Part shown: positions 53,772 through 63,627 of the stretch, in pieces
Numbering within the stretch: the first letter of the stretch is position 1
How the letters are laid out: every line of letters begins with the position of its first letter
Source: DASXKD01 sp963762735
GTDB taxonomy: Bacteria; Actinomycetota; Actinomycetes; Streptosporangiales; Streptosporangiaceae
Assembly: GCA_963762735.1 (NCBI GenBank)
Contig: CAVXMG010000005.1
Span: forward strand, 186,001-250,000
DNA length: 64,000 bases
Reading direction: 5' to 3'
Position numbers and translations under genes: made by a program
Notes under the pieces: generated by a model
Told to the model about the DNA's origin: nothing
What the model saw: the letters and a program-made list of their open reading frames with translations, nothing else
The model's database searches: none

Positions 53772-54473
53772 ATGGATCTCTCCCCCATCCACGTGGTGCC
53801 TCGCCGTCGCCTCCTGACGGTCACCGGCATCACCGGGATCGCCTACACGCTGTCATGGATAGCCGGGCTAGCCATCGCGGCACCCAGCCCCAGGCTTACT
53901 GCCTCCGGAACCCAGATCGCCGCCGCGTTCGCCGGCCACCAGGCCGCCCTAGCCGCGCAGTTCGCCCTCACCGAGGGACTGCCCGCCGCCGGGCTGGCCA
54001 TCATCTCGATCGCCTTGGCCCGGGCAGCGCGCAGGTCCGGAGCGGAGGCAGTCGCCCGGGCCGCCCTCGTCGCCGGCGTTGTGGCCGCGCTCATCTCGCT
54101 GCTGCAATTCGTGCTCGGCGCGGTCCTGGCCGGGACGGCATCACCCGGCACCGCACACCTGCTCTACGACGCGGTGAACCGCCTCGACGGGGCCAAGATG
54201 CTCGCCCTGGCTATCCTCGGCCTAGCTGGCGCCGCCTCGGGCGTGCTGCCCCGGTGGCTCCGGTACACCGGGATCACGCTGGCCATCGTGATCACCGCCT
54301 CCGGCATCGCCTACCTGCTCCTCCTGCCACGCCTGGCTATCCTGGCCGTCCCCGCTGGCGTGCTGCTGCTGCTCTTCATCACCGGCACCGGCATCGTGCT
54401 CGGCACTGCGGCCAGCAAGCCGCACCGCGACGCCCTGCCTGCAACCGCAACGGCCGGCAGTCACTGGCGATGA
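53772..54473 (+). CDS. Multi-spanning membrane protein (DUF4386-like)
   Basis: 233 residues from ATG 53772. Six hydrophobic segments: ITGIAYTLSWIAGLAIAAPS, LAAQFALTEGLPAAGLAIIS, LVAGVVAALISLLQFVLGAV, MLALAILGLAGAASGVLPRW, ITLAIVITASGIAYLLLLPR and AILAVPAGVLLLLFITGTGI. The layout resembles DUF4386 proteins but I cannot confirm the family. The stop overlaps the start of the broken serine hydrolase gene. Confidence 0.7.
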   Translation: MDLSPIHVVPRRRLLTVTGITGIAYTLSWIAGLAIAAPSPRLTASGTQIAAAFAGHQAALAAQFALTEGLPAAGLAIISIALARAARRSGAEAVARAALVAGVVAALISLLQFVLGAVLAGTASPGTAHLLYDAVNRLDGAKMLALAILGLAGAASGVLPRWLRYTGITLAIVITASGIAYLLLLPRLAILAVPAGVLLLLFITGTGIVLGTAASKPHRDALPATATAGSHWR

Positions 54474-55938
54474 TCGCGGTGTTCCGGCATCGCAGGCCGC
54501 TTGTTGAACAAGGTGCAAGTCGTTGCCGAGGCCGCCGTGGCCGCCTCGGTGTCGTAGGCGAAGCGGAGACGCTGTCCGATTTCGTCGAGGCGACGGCCGC
54601 AAAGTTCGGCATTCCCGGCGTCGCCGTCGGTGTGTGGGCGGACGGTCGGAAGATCTACGCCAGCCACGGCGTGACGAGCATCGACAATCCGCTGCCGTCG
54701 ACCAGGACACGTTGTTCCTTCTGGGCTTGGTTACGAAGACCTTCACGGCGACGGCGCTGATGCGGCTAGTGGCGGAGGGCAAGGTCGATCTGAACGCGCC
54801 GGTGCGCCGGTATGTTCCCGAGCTAAAGCCCGCGGACGAGCAGACCGCGGCGAAGATCACCGTGTTGAACCTGATCAACCACACCGCGGGGCTGGACTGG
54901 AGGATCATTACCGACACCTGCGACGGGGACGACGCCCCGGCCGGCCAGGTGGCGAAGATGGCCGAGTTGAAGCTGATCGCGTCGCCTGGCACCCAGGCCT
55001 CCTACAGCCAGGAGGGGTTCAACCTGGCCGGGCGGATCGTGGAGAAGGTCACGGGACTGACGTACGAGCGGGCCGTCGCCTCACTCCTGTTCGAGCCGCT
55101 GGGGCTGTCGAACACGACCTACTCGGTCGACGATGTCATGACCCGGCGGTTCGCCGTGGGGCACAACCTCGGCGAGGGCGAAACGCTGTCCATCGCGCGG
55201 CTGTGGAAGGACACGCGCGGCAATAACCCAGGCGGGGGTCGCATCCTCGGTCGTGGACCAGCTTCGCTGGGCCCGGTTCCACCTCGGTGACGGCCGCGCG
55301 GAAGGCGGTACCCGAGTTCTGCCCGCCGAGGTGCTGCATCGGATGAAGGAGCCCACGGTCGAACTGCGGGGCACCACGCTCGGCGACGCCATCGGCATCG
55401 GCTGGTTCCTGCGCGACGTGGATGGCGTCCGCACGTCGGCCACGGCGGGTCGGGGAACGGCCAGTTCGCCGAGCTGCCCATCGTGTCCGAACGGGACTTC
55501 GCCGTCGTCGCGATGTCCAACGCCGGCCCGGACGGCATCCCCTGCAACCAGGCCGTCGTCCACTGGGCGCTGGAGACACACCTGGGGGTGACCGACCGGG
55601 ACCCGGAGCCGCTCCCCTATGACAAGGCGCGGGCCCAGGATGTCGTCGGGAGCTACGAGAATGACGCCATGACATTCACCGTCGCCACGGACGGTGCAGG
55701 GCTGAGGCTCGAGGTCAGGATCAAACCGGAGATCCGTGCGGCGGCGGACACCGAACTGCCCGCGGACTACGATCCGTTCGACTTCGGCCTGCTGCCCGGC
55801 GACGCGGACGAGTACATCGTCACCAGCGGCGCTCTCAAAGGGCAGCGGCGCGTCTTCACCCGCGACGCGGGCCGCACGGTCGTGGGAGTCGACCTCGCCG
55901 GCCAGTTGTTCAACCGGGTTCCGACGGCCTCCGAGTGA
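54470..55938 (+). pseudogene. Beta-lactamase-family serine hydrolase, frameshifted and lacking the catalytic Ser
   Basis: Class C beta-lactamase/esterase fold across four frames: FVEATAAKFGIPGVAVGVWA; LFLLGLVTKTFTATALMRLV; NLINHTAGLDWRI; SYSQEGFNLAGRIVEKVTGL; VLHRMKEPTVELRGTTLGDA; and a C-terminal domain ending in DLAGQLFNRVPTASE. Frame changes lie near 54,700, 55,240 and 55,440. The SxxK motif reads Leu-Val-Thr-Lys (TTG where TCG would give Ser), so even a repaired protein would lack the nucleophile. The YxN position is Tyr-Ser-Gln. It is probably a genuine pseudogene. Confidence 0.82.
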
Positions 55939-56363
55939 ATCCGGTATCCGGTCTCGCAGAGGCCGGGACCTCAAGCAGTACGGCCCCGCAGATCGCCACA
56001 CACACCCCGACTGCCCGGTACGGAACGGCCATGGACGCCGCGTAAGACCGGGTGCATCTCCGGCTCACCCCACCGCGACCAGCCGCCTGAGCCGGTCAGG
56101 GCCCAGTCGGCCAACCCTGGCTCCGTACTCAAGCTCGGCAACGATGACAAAGAGATAACTGCCGGTCGGCCCGGAGCGAACAGCCTGGTCAGATAAGTCG
56201 GCATCCGGGTCACGTACTGCTTGCCAGGGATCCCTCGGAGCCAACTGCGGGAGCCAACGCCCTCAGATTCTCCTCCACCGATCCCGATCCAGCCGGACCG
56301 TTGCTGCAGGTGAAAGGCTCCCCATTCGACTCGCTCAGACCGGGCCAGACGCCTGATTCGTGC
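55939..56363. other. Right end of island 2, non-coding
   Basis: 425 bp without a supportable gene. It contains the arm-type pair CGGAGCCAAC (56,236) and GGGAGCCAAC (56,249), at the same 128- and 115-bp distances from the attachment site as at the end of island 1. Confidence 0.6.
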
Positions 56364-56406
56364 CTGGGGGTCAAGGGGTCGCCGGTTCAAATCCGGCCGT
56401 CCCGAC
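56364..56406 (+). repeat. Attachment-site copy 3
   Basis: 43 bp identical to the tRNA-Pro 3' part, diverging at its last bases (GACTGG instead of GACCAG). It marks the right boundary of island 2. About 60 bp upstream of it are also similar to the sequence before copy 2. Confidence 0.88.
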
Positions 56407-56629
56407 TGGTAGTAGAGTTTTTTCGAATATACTTATACCCCACCAGAGCCAGCAAAAGAGCCATTCCGCTTCGAAGCGGCCCTTCCGGACGCGCGCGCCG
56501 ATCATGTGCCCCGGCCTCCTGCCAGGGCATTTGCCAATACGGCAGAGCCAGCGAAACCAGCAGTCAAGGGGTCAAGAGCGCTGAACCACCTCGGATCTGC
56601 ACAGCGACCCCGACAGCTGCGAACCACTG

Positions 56630-56774
56630 CTGGGCGAGTGAACTGGACCTGATGGTCCGGCTGGCCGGCTTGCGGCTGCGGGAGCGCTACCAGGACTGGG
56701 ACCGGGGCCCGTTCACCGGGGAGAGCCAGGACCGCATCTGGGTCTGCGAGGTCACCGCAGCGCCTGCCGGATGA
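56630..56774 (+). pseudogene. C-terminal fragment of a methyltransferase-like protein
   Basis: The plus frame reads ELDLMVRLAGLRLRERYQDW then DRGPFTGESQDRIWVCEVTA and stops. This is the usual C-terminal pattern of actinobacterial class I SAM-dependent methyltransferases (ARLAGLRLRERWxxWxRxPFTxxS). Nothing resembling the SAM-binding part lies upstream; the preceding 220 bp after the attachment site are locally AT-rich and non-coding. It was probably truncated by island insertion. Confidence 0.55.
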
Positions 56775-57456
56775 ACGTGGCCACGGCGACCGGCTTGGCG
56801 ATGAACGCGGTGTGCGAGCCGTCAATGGTGTCGGTCGTGGCGCCCATCCGCTGGGCCATGAACCGTTCCGCGTCCGGCGAGAGCGCGTTGTCGTGCCCGG
56901 AGACCAGGAACCAGGACGGCTTGCTCTTCCAGCCCGCCGCGGTGGCGTTCTCGCCGAGCGCCGCGACCGCGAGCGGGCGCTGGGTGGCGAACATGACATC
57001 GGCCATGTCCACCGGCACGTCGGCGCAGAACGTCTCCCGGAACCCGTCCTTCTGGACGTACAGGTCAGGACCGCCCGCGGCGCCGGGCGCGTCGTAGGGG
57101 GTCGGAGCGGCCGTCTTGGCGAGCAGGGGCGGCGGGAACGGCTGCTGCACGCTCGCGCAGCTCTCGCCCACCTCCAGCCCGAACGCCGCGAGAAAGACCA
57201 GGCCGGTCACGTTCTCCAGGCCGGCCGACGCCTGGCCGATCACGGCGCCTCCGTAGGAATGCCCGACCAGCACGACCGGGCCGTCGATGGCCTTGACCAC
57301 ATCGCTGACGACGCTGGCGTCGAAGGCGACCCCCCGCAACGGGTTCGGCGGGGCGAGCACCGTGTGGCCGGCGCTCTCGAGTTCGCGGATCACTCCCGCG
57401 AACCCCGACGCATCGGCGAAGGCGCCGTGGACCAAGACGACGGTGGGACCAGGCAT
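56752..57456 (-). CDS. Alpha/beta hydrolase
   Basis: 234 residues from ATG 57456, behind GAGGAG. Oxyanion strand TVVLVHGAFADASGFAGVIR, nucleophile elbow VVLVGHSYGGAVIGQA (Ser in GHSYGG), acid in WFLVSGHDNALSPDAERFMA and catalytic His in DTIDGSHTAFIAKPVAVATF. The compact size and the DGSH ending fit the salicylate-esterase/hydroxynitrile-lyase-like group. Cytosolic. It is the first intact gene right of the islands. Confidence 0.88.
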   Translation of the reverse strand: MPGPTVVLVHGAFADASGFAGVIRELESAGHTVLAPPNPLRGVAFDASVVSDVVKAIDGPVVLVGHSYGGAVIGQASAGLENVTGLVFLAAFGLEVGESCASVQQPFPPPLLAKTAAPTPYDAPGAAGGPDLYVQKDGFRETFCADVPVDMADVMFATQRPLAVAALGENATAAGWKSKPSWFLVSGHDNALSPDAERFMAQRMGATTDTIDGSHTAFIAKPVAVATFIRQALR

Positions 57457-58144
57457 GGGTTCTCCTCGGGGTTGCAGAGGTGGCCCCAACGACGTTACGT
57501 CACCGGACCCGGGCGAGCCGGCCCAGGGGCGCACCGCCCCGGCACGTAACCGGCTGTTCTGTGCCGCTCAACCGCCAGGCGACCACCACCTGCAAGCGGT
57601 ACCGAGCCGGCAGGGAGGCCGCCTCAAGATTGGGTCAAGCGCTTGGCCCGCCACCTCCAACGAGATCGCCGATAGCGAATGTGCATGCTGATCGGCGCAT
57701 AAGCATGTGCAAGAGCAACGTCCTCTATTCGGAGAGTCGGATGCCCGCCGGCTGTGCAGGCCGCACGCAGATCGCCTCGTTCGGTCGCCGTGGATGAGAT
57801 CCAGCAGGAGGTCGGCTTGCCGCCCATAACGGAGGTTCCATGTGCGCTCGACTCGAGGGACGCTGGTCACCGAGCGTCACCCGCTTCTGGGCCCGATTTC
57901 GCGCGGATCGCCGAGTATTTGCCTGCGAAGGTCGCATAGATCGTCCCATTGCCTGCACGCAGATCATCCACTACGGCGTGACGCCCTGGGCTCGCAGGCC
58001 CTGCATCATGCCACTCGGGCGCTCCCCGGAGGGCAGGCGCTTGGCATGGCTTGGAAGATCACCGTGCCTGCCCTCCTGGGGGCAACCGTTAAACCAGTAC
58101 CCGTGAACCTCTGTGCCACTCGGCGTCGAGTTTGCAGGTGACGG
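57457..58144. other. Intergenic region, nothing recognised
   Basis: 688 bp. All frames lack coding character and known motifs. It must hold the alpha/beta hydrolase promoter and the 3' end region of the peptidase gene. I see no repeat, tRNA or clear terminator. Confidence 0.4.
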
Positions 58145-58170
58145 TTAACTTGGCAGCCCAGTGTTGTTGC

Positions 58171-60045
58171 TCACCTGATCACGGGGAGGTCGACGTATGA
58201 GGGGCTGGTGGGGCTGTGGGTGATTTGGTAGGTGGCTTGGCCGTTGGCGGGCAGGAGCTGGAAGGAGTCGGGGTCGGCGGCCGCGATCGCGATCCGGATC
58301 CGGTCGCCGGCGTGGAACAGCACGGAGGTCGGCAGCAGGTCGAAGGTGACCTGTTGGGGCGTGCCCAGGGGGAAGGGCGCGGCGTCGGCGCGGGCGTAGG
58401 TGCGCGGGGTGCGCAGCGTGCGCCAGGCGGGGTTGTCCTTCTTTGGTGCTATCGCGCGGTCGGCGAGGGCCAGTTCGCCTTCGGTGACGTAGGTGACCCG
58501 GCCGCTGGGCTGCACGTCTTCGAGGTAGGCGTACAGGGCGCCGTGCCGGGCGCCGCGCAGCCCGGTCAGTTCGAGGGTGACCCGGCCAAGGCCGGTGACG
58601 GTGGTGGCCGCGCGCAGCGGTGCGGTGGTGTAGGTGAGCAGCTTGCGGTCCACGGTGGCGCGGTTGGGGTACACGACTGGGTCGCCGGTGAGGTTGGTGT
58701 TCCACCGGTCTAGGTGCCCGGTGCCCGCGGTGGGGTTGAGGTGCAGCAGGTTCGAGCCGGGAGCGGTGGCGGGTCGCCAGGTCAGGGTATGCCCGCCGCC
58801 GAAGTACAGCCGCCGCATCTGAGTACCGGCGACCGGCCAGCGGGTAGTGGTGTGCCAGGTACCTGCGTGGAGGGTGTAATAGTGCAGCACCCGGGTGCCG
58901 GCCGGGTGAGCGTCGTGCTTGACGTACTGGTCGAAGAACGCGTAGACCCGGTCGTTGAGCTGCTGGTGCTCGGCCGGGGTGAGCAGCCGGCTGGGCTGGA
59001 ACGGGTCGGCGATGTACCCCTGGCCGTGGCTCCACGGGCCGATCCAGGACTCCTGGGTGTTGGGCAGGCTGGCGAACTCCGACAGGACGCCGTTGGCGGT
59101 GCCGGCGTCCAGCCAGCCGGCGAAGGTGAGGATCGGCACGCCGCCGGCCGCGATGGCGGCGGTCTTGGGCCCGACGCTGGCCACCGTCCAGGACTGCGGC
59201 CCGTGGGCCCAATCGCGGTAGACCCCGGCCTGGGCCATGGCGGGCAGGTTGGCGTTGTGGAAGTGCTGGGCCCGCGCGGCGGCGCGCAGCGCCGGGCCGT
59301 CCGGGCCGCCGGCCGGCTCGGGCAGGGCACCGGTGAGCCCGGCCGCTTGGCAGAGCTGCCGCGTGGCGGCGCTGGTCGCGCAGGTGGTGCCGTGCGCCTT
59401 GTCGAGGATTTGCAGCAGCAGCCCGTAGGGGGCGATGAGCGGCTGGATGAGGATCCCGCCCGGGCGCATGATGTCTTCGTAGGGGTCGAAGTCGTAGGAG
59501 AGCGGCGCGGCGGCGGTGATGTGCGGGTTGCGCAGCGCCAGCGAGCCGATCGCCATGTCGGCGGAGTAGGACACGCCGGTCACCCCGACCCGCCCGTTCG
59601 ACCACGGCTGCGCGGCGATCCAGTCGGCCAGCGAGCCGACGTCGGCGACCAGCTGCCGGCCCAGTTCGGCTTTCAGGGTGCCGAACGAGGCGCCGGTGCC
59701 GCGTAGGTCGGCGAACACGTACGCGTACCCGCGCGCGTTCCACGGCGTCGCGATGTAGTAGTTCGGGTTGTTCTTGATGCCCCCGGTGTAGGCCCGGGCG
59801 CGCCAGTACCGGTCGGCTTCCAGCACCGTCGGCAGCCGCGCGCCGGCGGTGGTGCCCGCTGGCAGCCACACATCCACGGCGAGGCGCACGCCGTCGGGCA
59901 TCTGCACGTACCGCGACTGCAGCCTCGGGAACGCTGAAGCGGCGCTGCGGCCAGCCGCCGCAGCAGGGTTGGTGGCGCCCGCCGTGACGATCGCGGCGAG
60001 TGCCGTGAGCATCATGAGCAGGGGAATTCGGGCGAAACGTGACAT
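58171..60045 (-). CDS. Secreted CocE/NonD-family (S15) hydrolase
   Basis: 624 residues from ATG 60045, with AAGGAG upstream. N-terminal Sec signal RIPLLMMLTALAAIVTAGAT with AAAA cleavage region. X-Pro-dipeptidyl-peptidase-like catalytic domain: YIATPWNARGYAYVFADLRG, nucleophile elbow VGVTGVSYSADMAIGSLALR, acid in PILTFAGWLDAGTANGVLSE and His in WIGPWSHGQGYIADPFQPSR. The C-terminal jelly-roll domain (LYAYLEDVQPSGRVTYVTEG; FHAGDRIRIAIAAADPDSF) is complete. Likely extracellular peptidase or esterase. Confidence 0.92.
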   Translation of the reverse strand: MSRFARIPLLMMLTALAAIVTAGATNPAAAAGRSAASAFPRLQSRYVQMPDGVRLAVDVWLPAGTTAGARLPTVLEADRYWRARAYTGGIKNNPNYYIATPWNARGYAYVFADLRGTGASFGTLKAELGRQLVADVGSLADWIAAQPWSNGRVGVTGVSYSADMAIGSLALRNPHITAAAPLSYDFDPYEDIMRPGGILIQPLIAPYGLLLQILDKAHGTTCATSAATRQLCQAAGLTGALPEPAGGPDGPALRAAARAQHFHNANLPAMAQAGVYRDWAHGPQSWTVASVGPKTAAIAAGGVPILTFAGWLDAGTANGVLSEFASLPNTQESWIGPWSHGQGYIADPFQPSRLLTPAEHQQLNDRVYAFFDQYVKHDAHPAGTRVLHYYTLHAGTWHTTTRWPVAGTQMRRLYFGGGHTLTWRPATAPGSNLLHLNPTAGTGHLDRWNTNLTGDPVVYPNRATVDRKLLTYTTAPLRAATTVTGLGRVTLELTGLRGARHGALYAYLEDVQPSGRVTYVTEGELALADRAIAPKKDNPAWRTLRTPRTYARADAAPFPLGTPQQVTFDLLPTSVLFHAGDRIRIAIAAADPDSFQLLPANGQATYQITHSPTSPSYVDLPVIR

Positions 60046-60184
60046 TGGTGGACTCCTTACCGGTGATCATTACTGTCGGCTGCTGGGACTGCGGCATCCG
60101 GAACGGCTGAGCCGGTCCAGGGGGCGGTGCGCCTGGTGTCGTGGGCATCAGCGACGTGACGGCTACCGGTGGCGTGAGGTTGGT

Positions 60185-62722
60185 TTATTCGAGCGGTTGC
60201 CGGGCGATCGCCGACGGCTGGCGCCCGGCGAACAGCCAGCCGCCGATGGCTGCGGCGAGCGGCAGGCCGGCCAGGATCACGGCGAGTTCCGAAGCGGGCG
60301 CGGTGGCGGCGATCACCGAAGCGTGACCGAACCAGGAGATCGCGGTGAGGTAGGCGAGGGCGGTGCCGGTGAGGGCACCGAGCAGGCCTAGTGTGCCGGC
60401 GGTGACCGCGGTCAGGTTGCGGCGGGTGGTGGCGCCGGCCCCGGCGGCGGCGAGGGTGCGCAGGTCGCTGGCGGTCTCGCTGCGGATCAGGCCGACGGTC
60501 ATCGCCAGCACGCCCAGCGCGATGAGGATGCCTACCGCGGTCGCTGCGCTGAGGATCTGCGACAGCGATACCTCACCGGATTTGGTCTCGATGGTGGCGC
60601 CGGCGGCGGCGGCGAGCTGTCGTGCGGTGTTGATCTGCGCGGCGGTCAGCGGCCGGGGAGTCTGGAACAGCCATCCAGACGTGACCAGGTGCAGGCCGAG
60701 TACATGCATGGCGTGCGCGGTGATCACCGTGTTCGGTGCCGAGGTGCCGGCCGGAAGCCCGGTGATGGTCTGGATGTCGGGGTTGGCGATGCACCGGCTG
60801 GCGGGGCAGGCGTCCGGGGATGACGGCTGGCTTGAGCTGGGAGATCCGGGCGGGAGCGCGAGCTGCATCCGGGGCTCGGCGGCGAGGCCAGGCCGCATTG
60901 TCAGCACGTCCGCGCCGGGGCTGATATGGGTGGGCCTGATCCCGAAGTAGCGCAACAGCGCGGGGGTCGCCACATACAGCGGCCCTGAGTAGTTGTTGGT
61001 CTGGGTGCCCGCCTGGTTGAGGGTCGCGGTGGCCACGCCCAGGTCTTGCCCGGAGGGAGTGACGATGCGTGACCCGGGCCGGGTTGCGGAGGCGAGGACG
61101 AGCACATCGCGGGTGCCCAGTGCGGCGGCCAGCCGGGCTGGCAGGCCGCGGGTGTCGCGCTGGGCGGGGGGATGGGCGGCCAGCGGGCCGGGCGACTGGC
61201 CGGGCGGGTAGAGGAGGAGTTGGTTGGCGGCCAGGTTCGGCCCGGTGTAGTCGAGCGGGTTGGCGTACCGGGCCGCGGCGAGAATGGCGATGAGCACGGC
61301 CAGAAGGACCGCGAAGCTGATCGCCGACAGCGCCGCCGCGGACCGGGCCCGGTAACGGAACAGGTCGCGCAGCGCCAGGCGCACCGCGACCGGCGCCCGC
61401 CCGGCCAGCGCGGCCAGCCCGGTGAGGCAGAACGGGGCAAGCAGCAGGCCGCCGATGATGGTGGCGGTCATGCCGCCCAGCGTCTCCAGCGTGGCGGTCC
61501 CGCCGTTATGCCCCCATCCGCCGGACAGGACCAGCAGGGCCGGGCCGGCGAGCAGCAAGATGATGCCGGGCACGGCGGAGCGGCGCGCCGCCTTCGGCGG
61601 TTCCGGGCGCCCGGCCAGGGCCGCGTGCACCGACATCCGGGCCGCCGCCCGGGCCGGCCGCCGCGACGCCAGTATTGAGGTGAGGACGGCGAGGGCCATC
61701 CCGGTCCCGATCACCGGCCAGGGCAGGTGCAGCACGCCGATCCGGTGCCCGGCGCTGGTCTCCAGGTGCGGCCGGTAGCCGGACCAGGCGGCGAAGCCGG
61801 CCAGCGCGCCCGCGATGGCACCCGCGGTCCCGGTGATCGCACCGTTGGCCGTCATCACCAGTGCGATGTTGCGGTCGGCCGCGCCAAGGGAGCCGAGCAT
61901 GCCCAGCGCCCTCAGCCGCCGCCGGGCCAGCACGGTGAACGACGCCACCGCGACCAGGCCTACGAAGATCAGCCCGAGCGTGGCGGCGGCGAGCACGATG
62001 AACGCCGGGCTCACGCCGCCGGAGGGTGGGGGTGTCTGGATGGTCGCGCCGGCCGGGAAGCGGAACGCGGCGACACTGGCCGGGGTTGCGTCGAACAGCA
62101 CCGTCACCTCGGCTGGAGCGCCGGCCTGACCGGGGGCGACCAGTGCGAACTCGTCGGCCAGGTCGCTCGGGTTCTCCACGATGCCGACCACGCGGCGGGC
62201 CCGGCCGCCCTGGCGCCAGATGCCGCCGGCATGGGTGTTGTAGAGGGCTGCCACCTGGCTGGTCAGCGCGACCTGCCCGGGCCCGTGCGGGTAATGCCCG
62301 GAGACCAGGGCCAGCGTCGGCTGCCCGTAGGGGCCGGCCGGGTTCTGCGCACGGAGCTGAACCGGGCTCGCCGAGCCGGTGACGAGGTTCTGGTTCTGGA
62401 TCACATCGACCGGGCCGAACCGCCGCCCGATCGCTGCGATTTCGGCGGCCAGGTGCGGCTGGCTGCCGGGGACCATGGCGAGGTGGTTGGCGGTCCCGAA
62501 CGTGGCCGCGGCCGGGGTAGGCGGGGTGTTGCTGGCGACCGCCGCGCCAAGGACCGTTCCCGCGACGGCCACCGTGATCAGCGAGAGCGCCAGCGTTTGC
62601 TGGCGCCACTCGCGGCGGAACAGCCGCCATGCCCAGCGGATTACCGCCCGCCGGGCGGGGGCGCCGCCGTCGGCACCAGCGGACCGGGCCGGGGCCGGAT
62701 GCTCGCGCACGGACGTTGTCAT
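60185..62722 (-). CDS. FtsX-like ABC transporter permease
   Basis: 845 residues. Two FtsX/MacB-type modules: an N-terminal helix (QQTLALSLITVAVAGTVLGA), a long extracytoplasmic domain, a three-helix bundle around AAATLGLIFVGLVAVASFTV, then a second set starting ALRDLFRYRARSAAALSAIS and ending GLPLAAAIGGWLFAGRQPSA. The start overlaps the ATPase stop by 4 nt. With the ATPase it would form a MacB/LolCDE-like exporter or mechanotransmission complex; partners are unknown. Confidence 0.9.
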   Translation of the reverse strand: MTTSVREHPAPARSAGADGGAPARRAVIRWAWRLFRREWRQQTLALSLITVAVAGTVLGAAVASNTPPTPAAATFGTANHLAMVPGSQPHLAAEIAAIGRRFGPVDVIQNQNLVTGSASPVQLRAQNPAGPYGQPTLALVSGHYPHGPGQVALTSQVAALYNTHAGGIWRQGGRARRVVGIVENPSDLADEFALVAPGQAGAPAEVTVLFDATPASVAAFRFPAGATIQTPPPSGGVSPAFIVLAAATLGLIFVGLVAVASFTVLARRRLRALGMLGSLGAADRNIALVMTANGAITGTAGAIAGALAGFAAWSGYRPHLETSAGHRIGVLHLPWPVIGTGMALAVLTSILASRRPARAAARMSVHAALAGRPEPPKAARRSAVPGIILLLAGPALLVLSGGWGHNGGTATLETLGGMTATIIGGLLLAPFCLTGLAALAGRAPVAVRLALRDLFRYRARSAAALSAISFAVLLAVLIAILAAARYANPLDYTGPNLAANQLLLYPPGQSPGPLAAHPPAQRDTRGLPARLAAALGTRDVLVLASATRPGSRIVTPSGQDLGVATATLNQAGTQTNNYSGPLYVATPALLRYFGIRPTHISPGADVLTMRPGLAAEPRMQLALPPGSPSSSQPSSPDACPASRCIANPDIQTITGLPAGTSAPNTVITAHAMHVLGLHLVTSGWLFQTPRPLTAAQINTARQLAAAAGATIETKSGEVSLSQILSAATAVGILIALGVLAMTVGLIRSETASDLRTLAAAGAGATTRRNLTAVTAGTLGLLGALTGTALAYLTAISWFGHASVIAATAPASELAVILAGLPLAAAIGGWLFAGRQPSAIARQPLE

Positions 62723-63624
62723 CGGTTCCCTCCGGTCTCCAGCAGTGACTCCGGGCCACGGCCAGGCACGGTCTGGTCAGCCAGCTGCCCGTCGCGCAGG
62801 TACACCACCCGGTCAGCCAGCGAGGCCAGCTGCGCGTCGTGGGTGACGACCACCGCCGCCACGCCCCGCGCGCAGGCGGCGCGGATAAGGCCGATCACCG
62901 CCTGCCCGTTCGCCGAGTCCAGCGCTCCGGAGGGCTCGTCGGCCAGCAGCAGGCGGCGCTCCCCGGCCACCGCGCGGGCGATCGCGACCCGCTGCCGCTC
63001 CCCGCCGGACAGCTGGTCGGGGTACCGGTTCGCGCGGCCGGCCAGGCCCAGCCCGTCCAGGGCCGCCAGCCCGGCGGCCCGGGCCCGCCGTACTGGCACG
63101 CCATCGAGTTCCAGCGGCAGCGCGACGTTCTCCGCCGCGGTAAGCCCGGGCAGCAGGTTGAAGTCCTGGAACACGTACCCGATCGTGCGCCGGCGCAGCC
63201 GGGCCTTCGCGCCCCGCGACATGCCCGCCAGTGGGACTCCCCCGACCAGGACTTCGCCGCTGGTTGGGTCTTCGAGGCTGCCTGCGATCGTCAGCAGGGT
63301 GGACTTGCCCGACCCGCTCGGTCCCATCACCGCCACCATCGACCCGGCCTGCACCGAAAGGTCGGCCTGGCGCAGGGCGTGCACCTCGGCCGGCCCGCTC
63401 CCATAGACCTTCGACACCCCGCGCAGCTCAAGCACGGCCCGCACCGCATAACGCAGCTGCGGTGCCGACGAGGTTCCCGCACCGTTCATGACATTCCTTC
63501 CGGAGTCTTGGTTGACGTTCCTCAACTGGCCATACATCTGCCACGCCAGCGCAGCCAGGGCAGCGGCGTCGCCAGCCTCGTCCGCCGCGAGCAGGCTGCG
63601 ATACAAGCCGTTGATGTCAGCCAT
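62719..63624 (-). CDS. ABC transporter ATP-binding protein (LolD/MacB-like)
   Basis: 301 residues from ATG 63624, but an in-frame ATG at 63489 has a much better SD (GGAAGGA) and starts just before the ATPase domain. The extra N-terminus (MADINGLYRSLLAADEAGDA) is not usual for the family and may not be made, or may be a separate short peptide. Walker A AVMGPSGSGKSTLLTIAGSL, signature LSGGERQRVAIARAVAGE, Walker B LLLADEPSGALD and VTHDAQLASLADRVVYLRDG are intact. It pairs with the FtsX-like permease. Confidence 0.9.
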   Translation of the reverse strand: MADINGLYRSLLAADEAGDAAALAALAWQMYGQLRNVNQDSGRNVMNGAGTSSAPQLRYAVRAVLELRGVSKVYGSGPAEVHALRQADLSVQAGSMVAVMGPSGSGKSTLLTIAGSLEDPTSGEVLVGGVPLAGMSRGAKARLRRRTIGYVFQDFNLLPGLTAAENVALPLELDGVPVRRARAAGLAALDGLGLAGRANRYPDQLSGGERQRVAIARAVAGERRLLLADEPSGALDSANGQAVIGLIRAACARGVAAVVVTHDAQLASLADRVVYLRDGQLADQTVPGRGPESLLETGGNR

Positions 63625-63627
63625 CCC

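Larger units (their letters stand above)
40763..56363. mobile_element. Genomic island 2 in tandem with island 1
   Basis: About 15.6 kb between attachment copies 2 and 3. No integrase, excisionase, replication or transfer gene is recognisable. The right end shares arm-site geometry with island 1, so it probably used a related integrase. Cargo is coherent: a MalT-like regulator, ABC exporter, EamA transporter, YceI, DUF5999, a small-protein/cupin operon, and three copies of a shared upstream element. Confidence 0.75.

Noticed and set aside
56364..56406. Third tRNA-Pro gene
   Set aside because: Same as above, and the last bases diverge from the tRNA.
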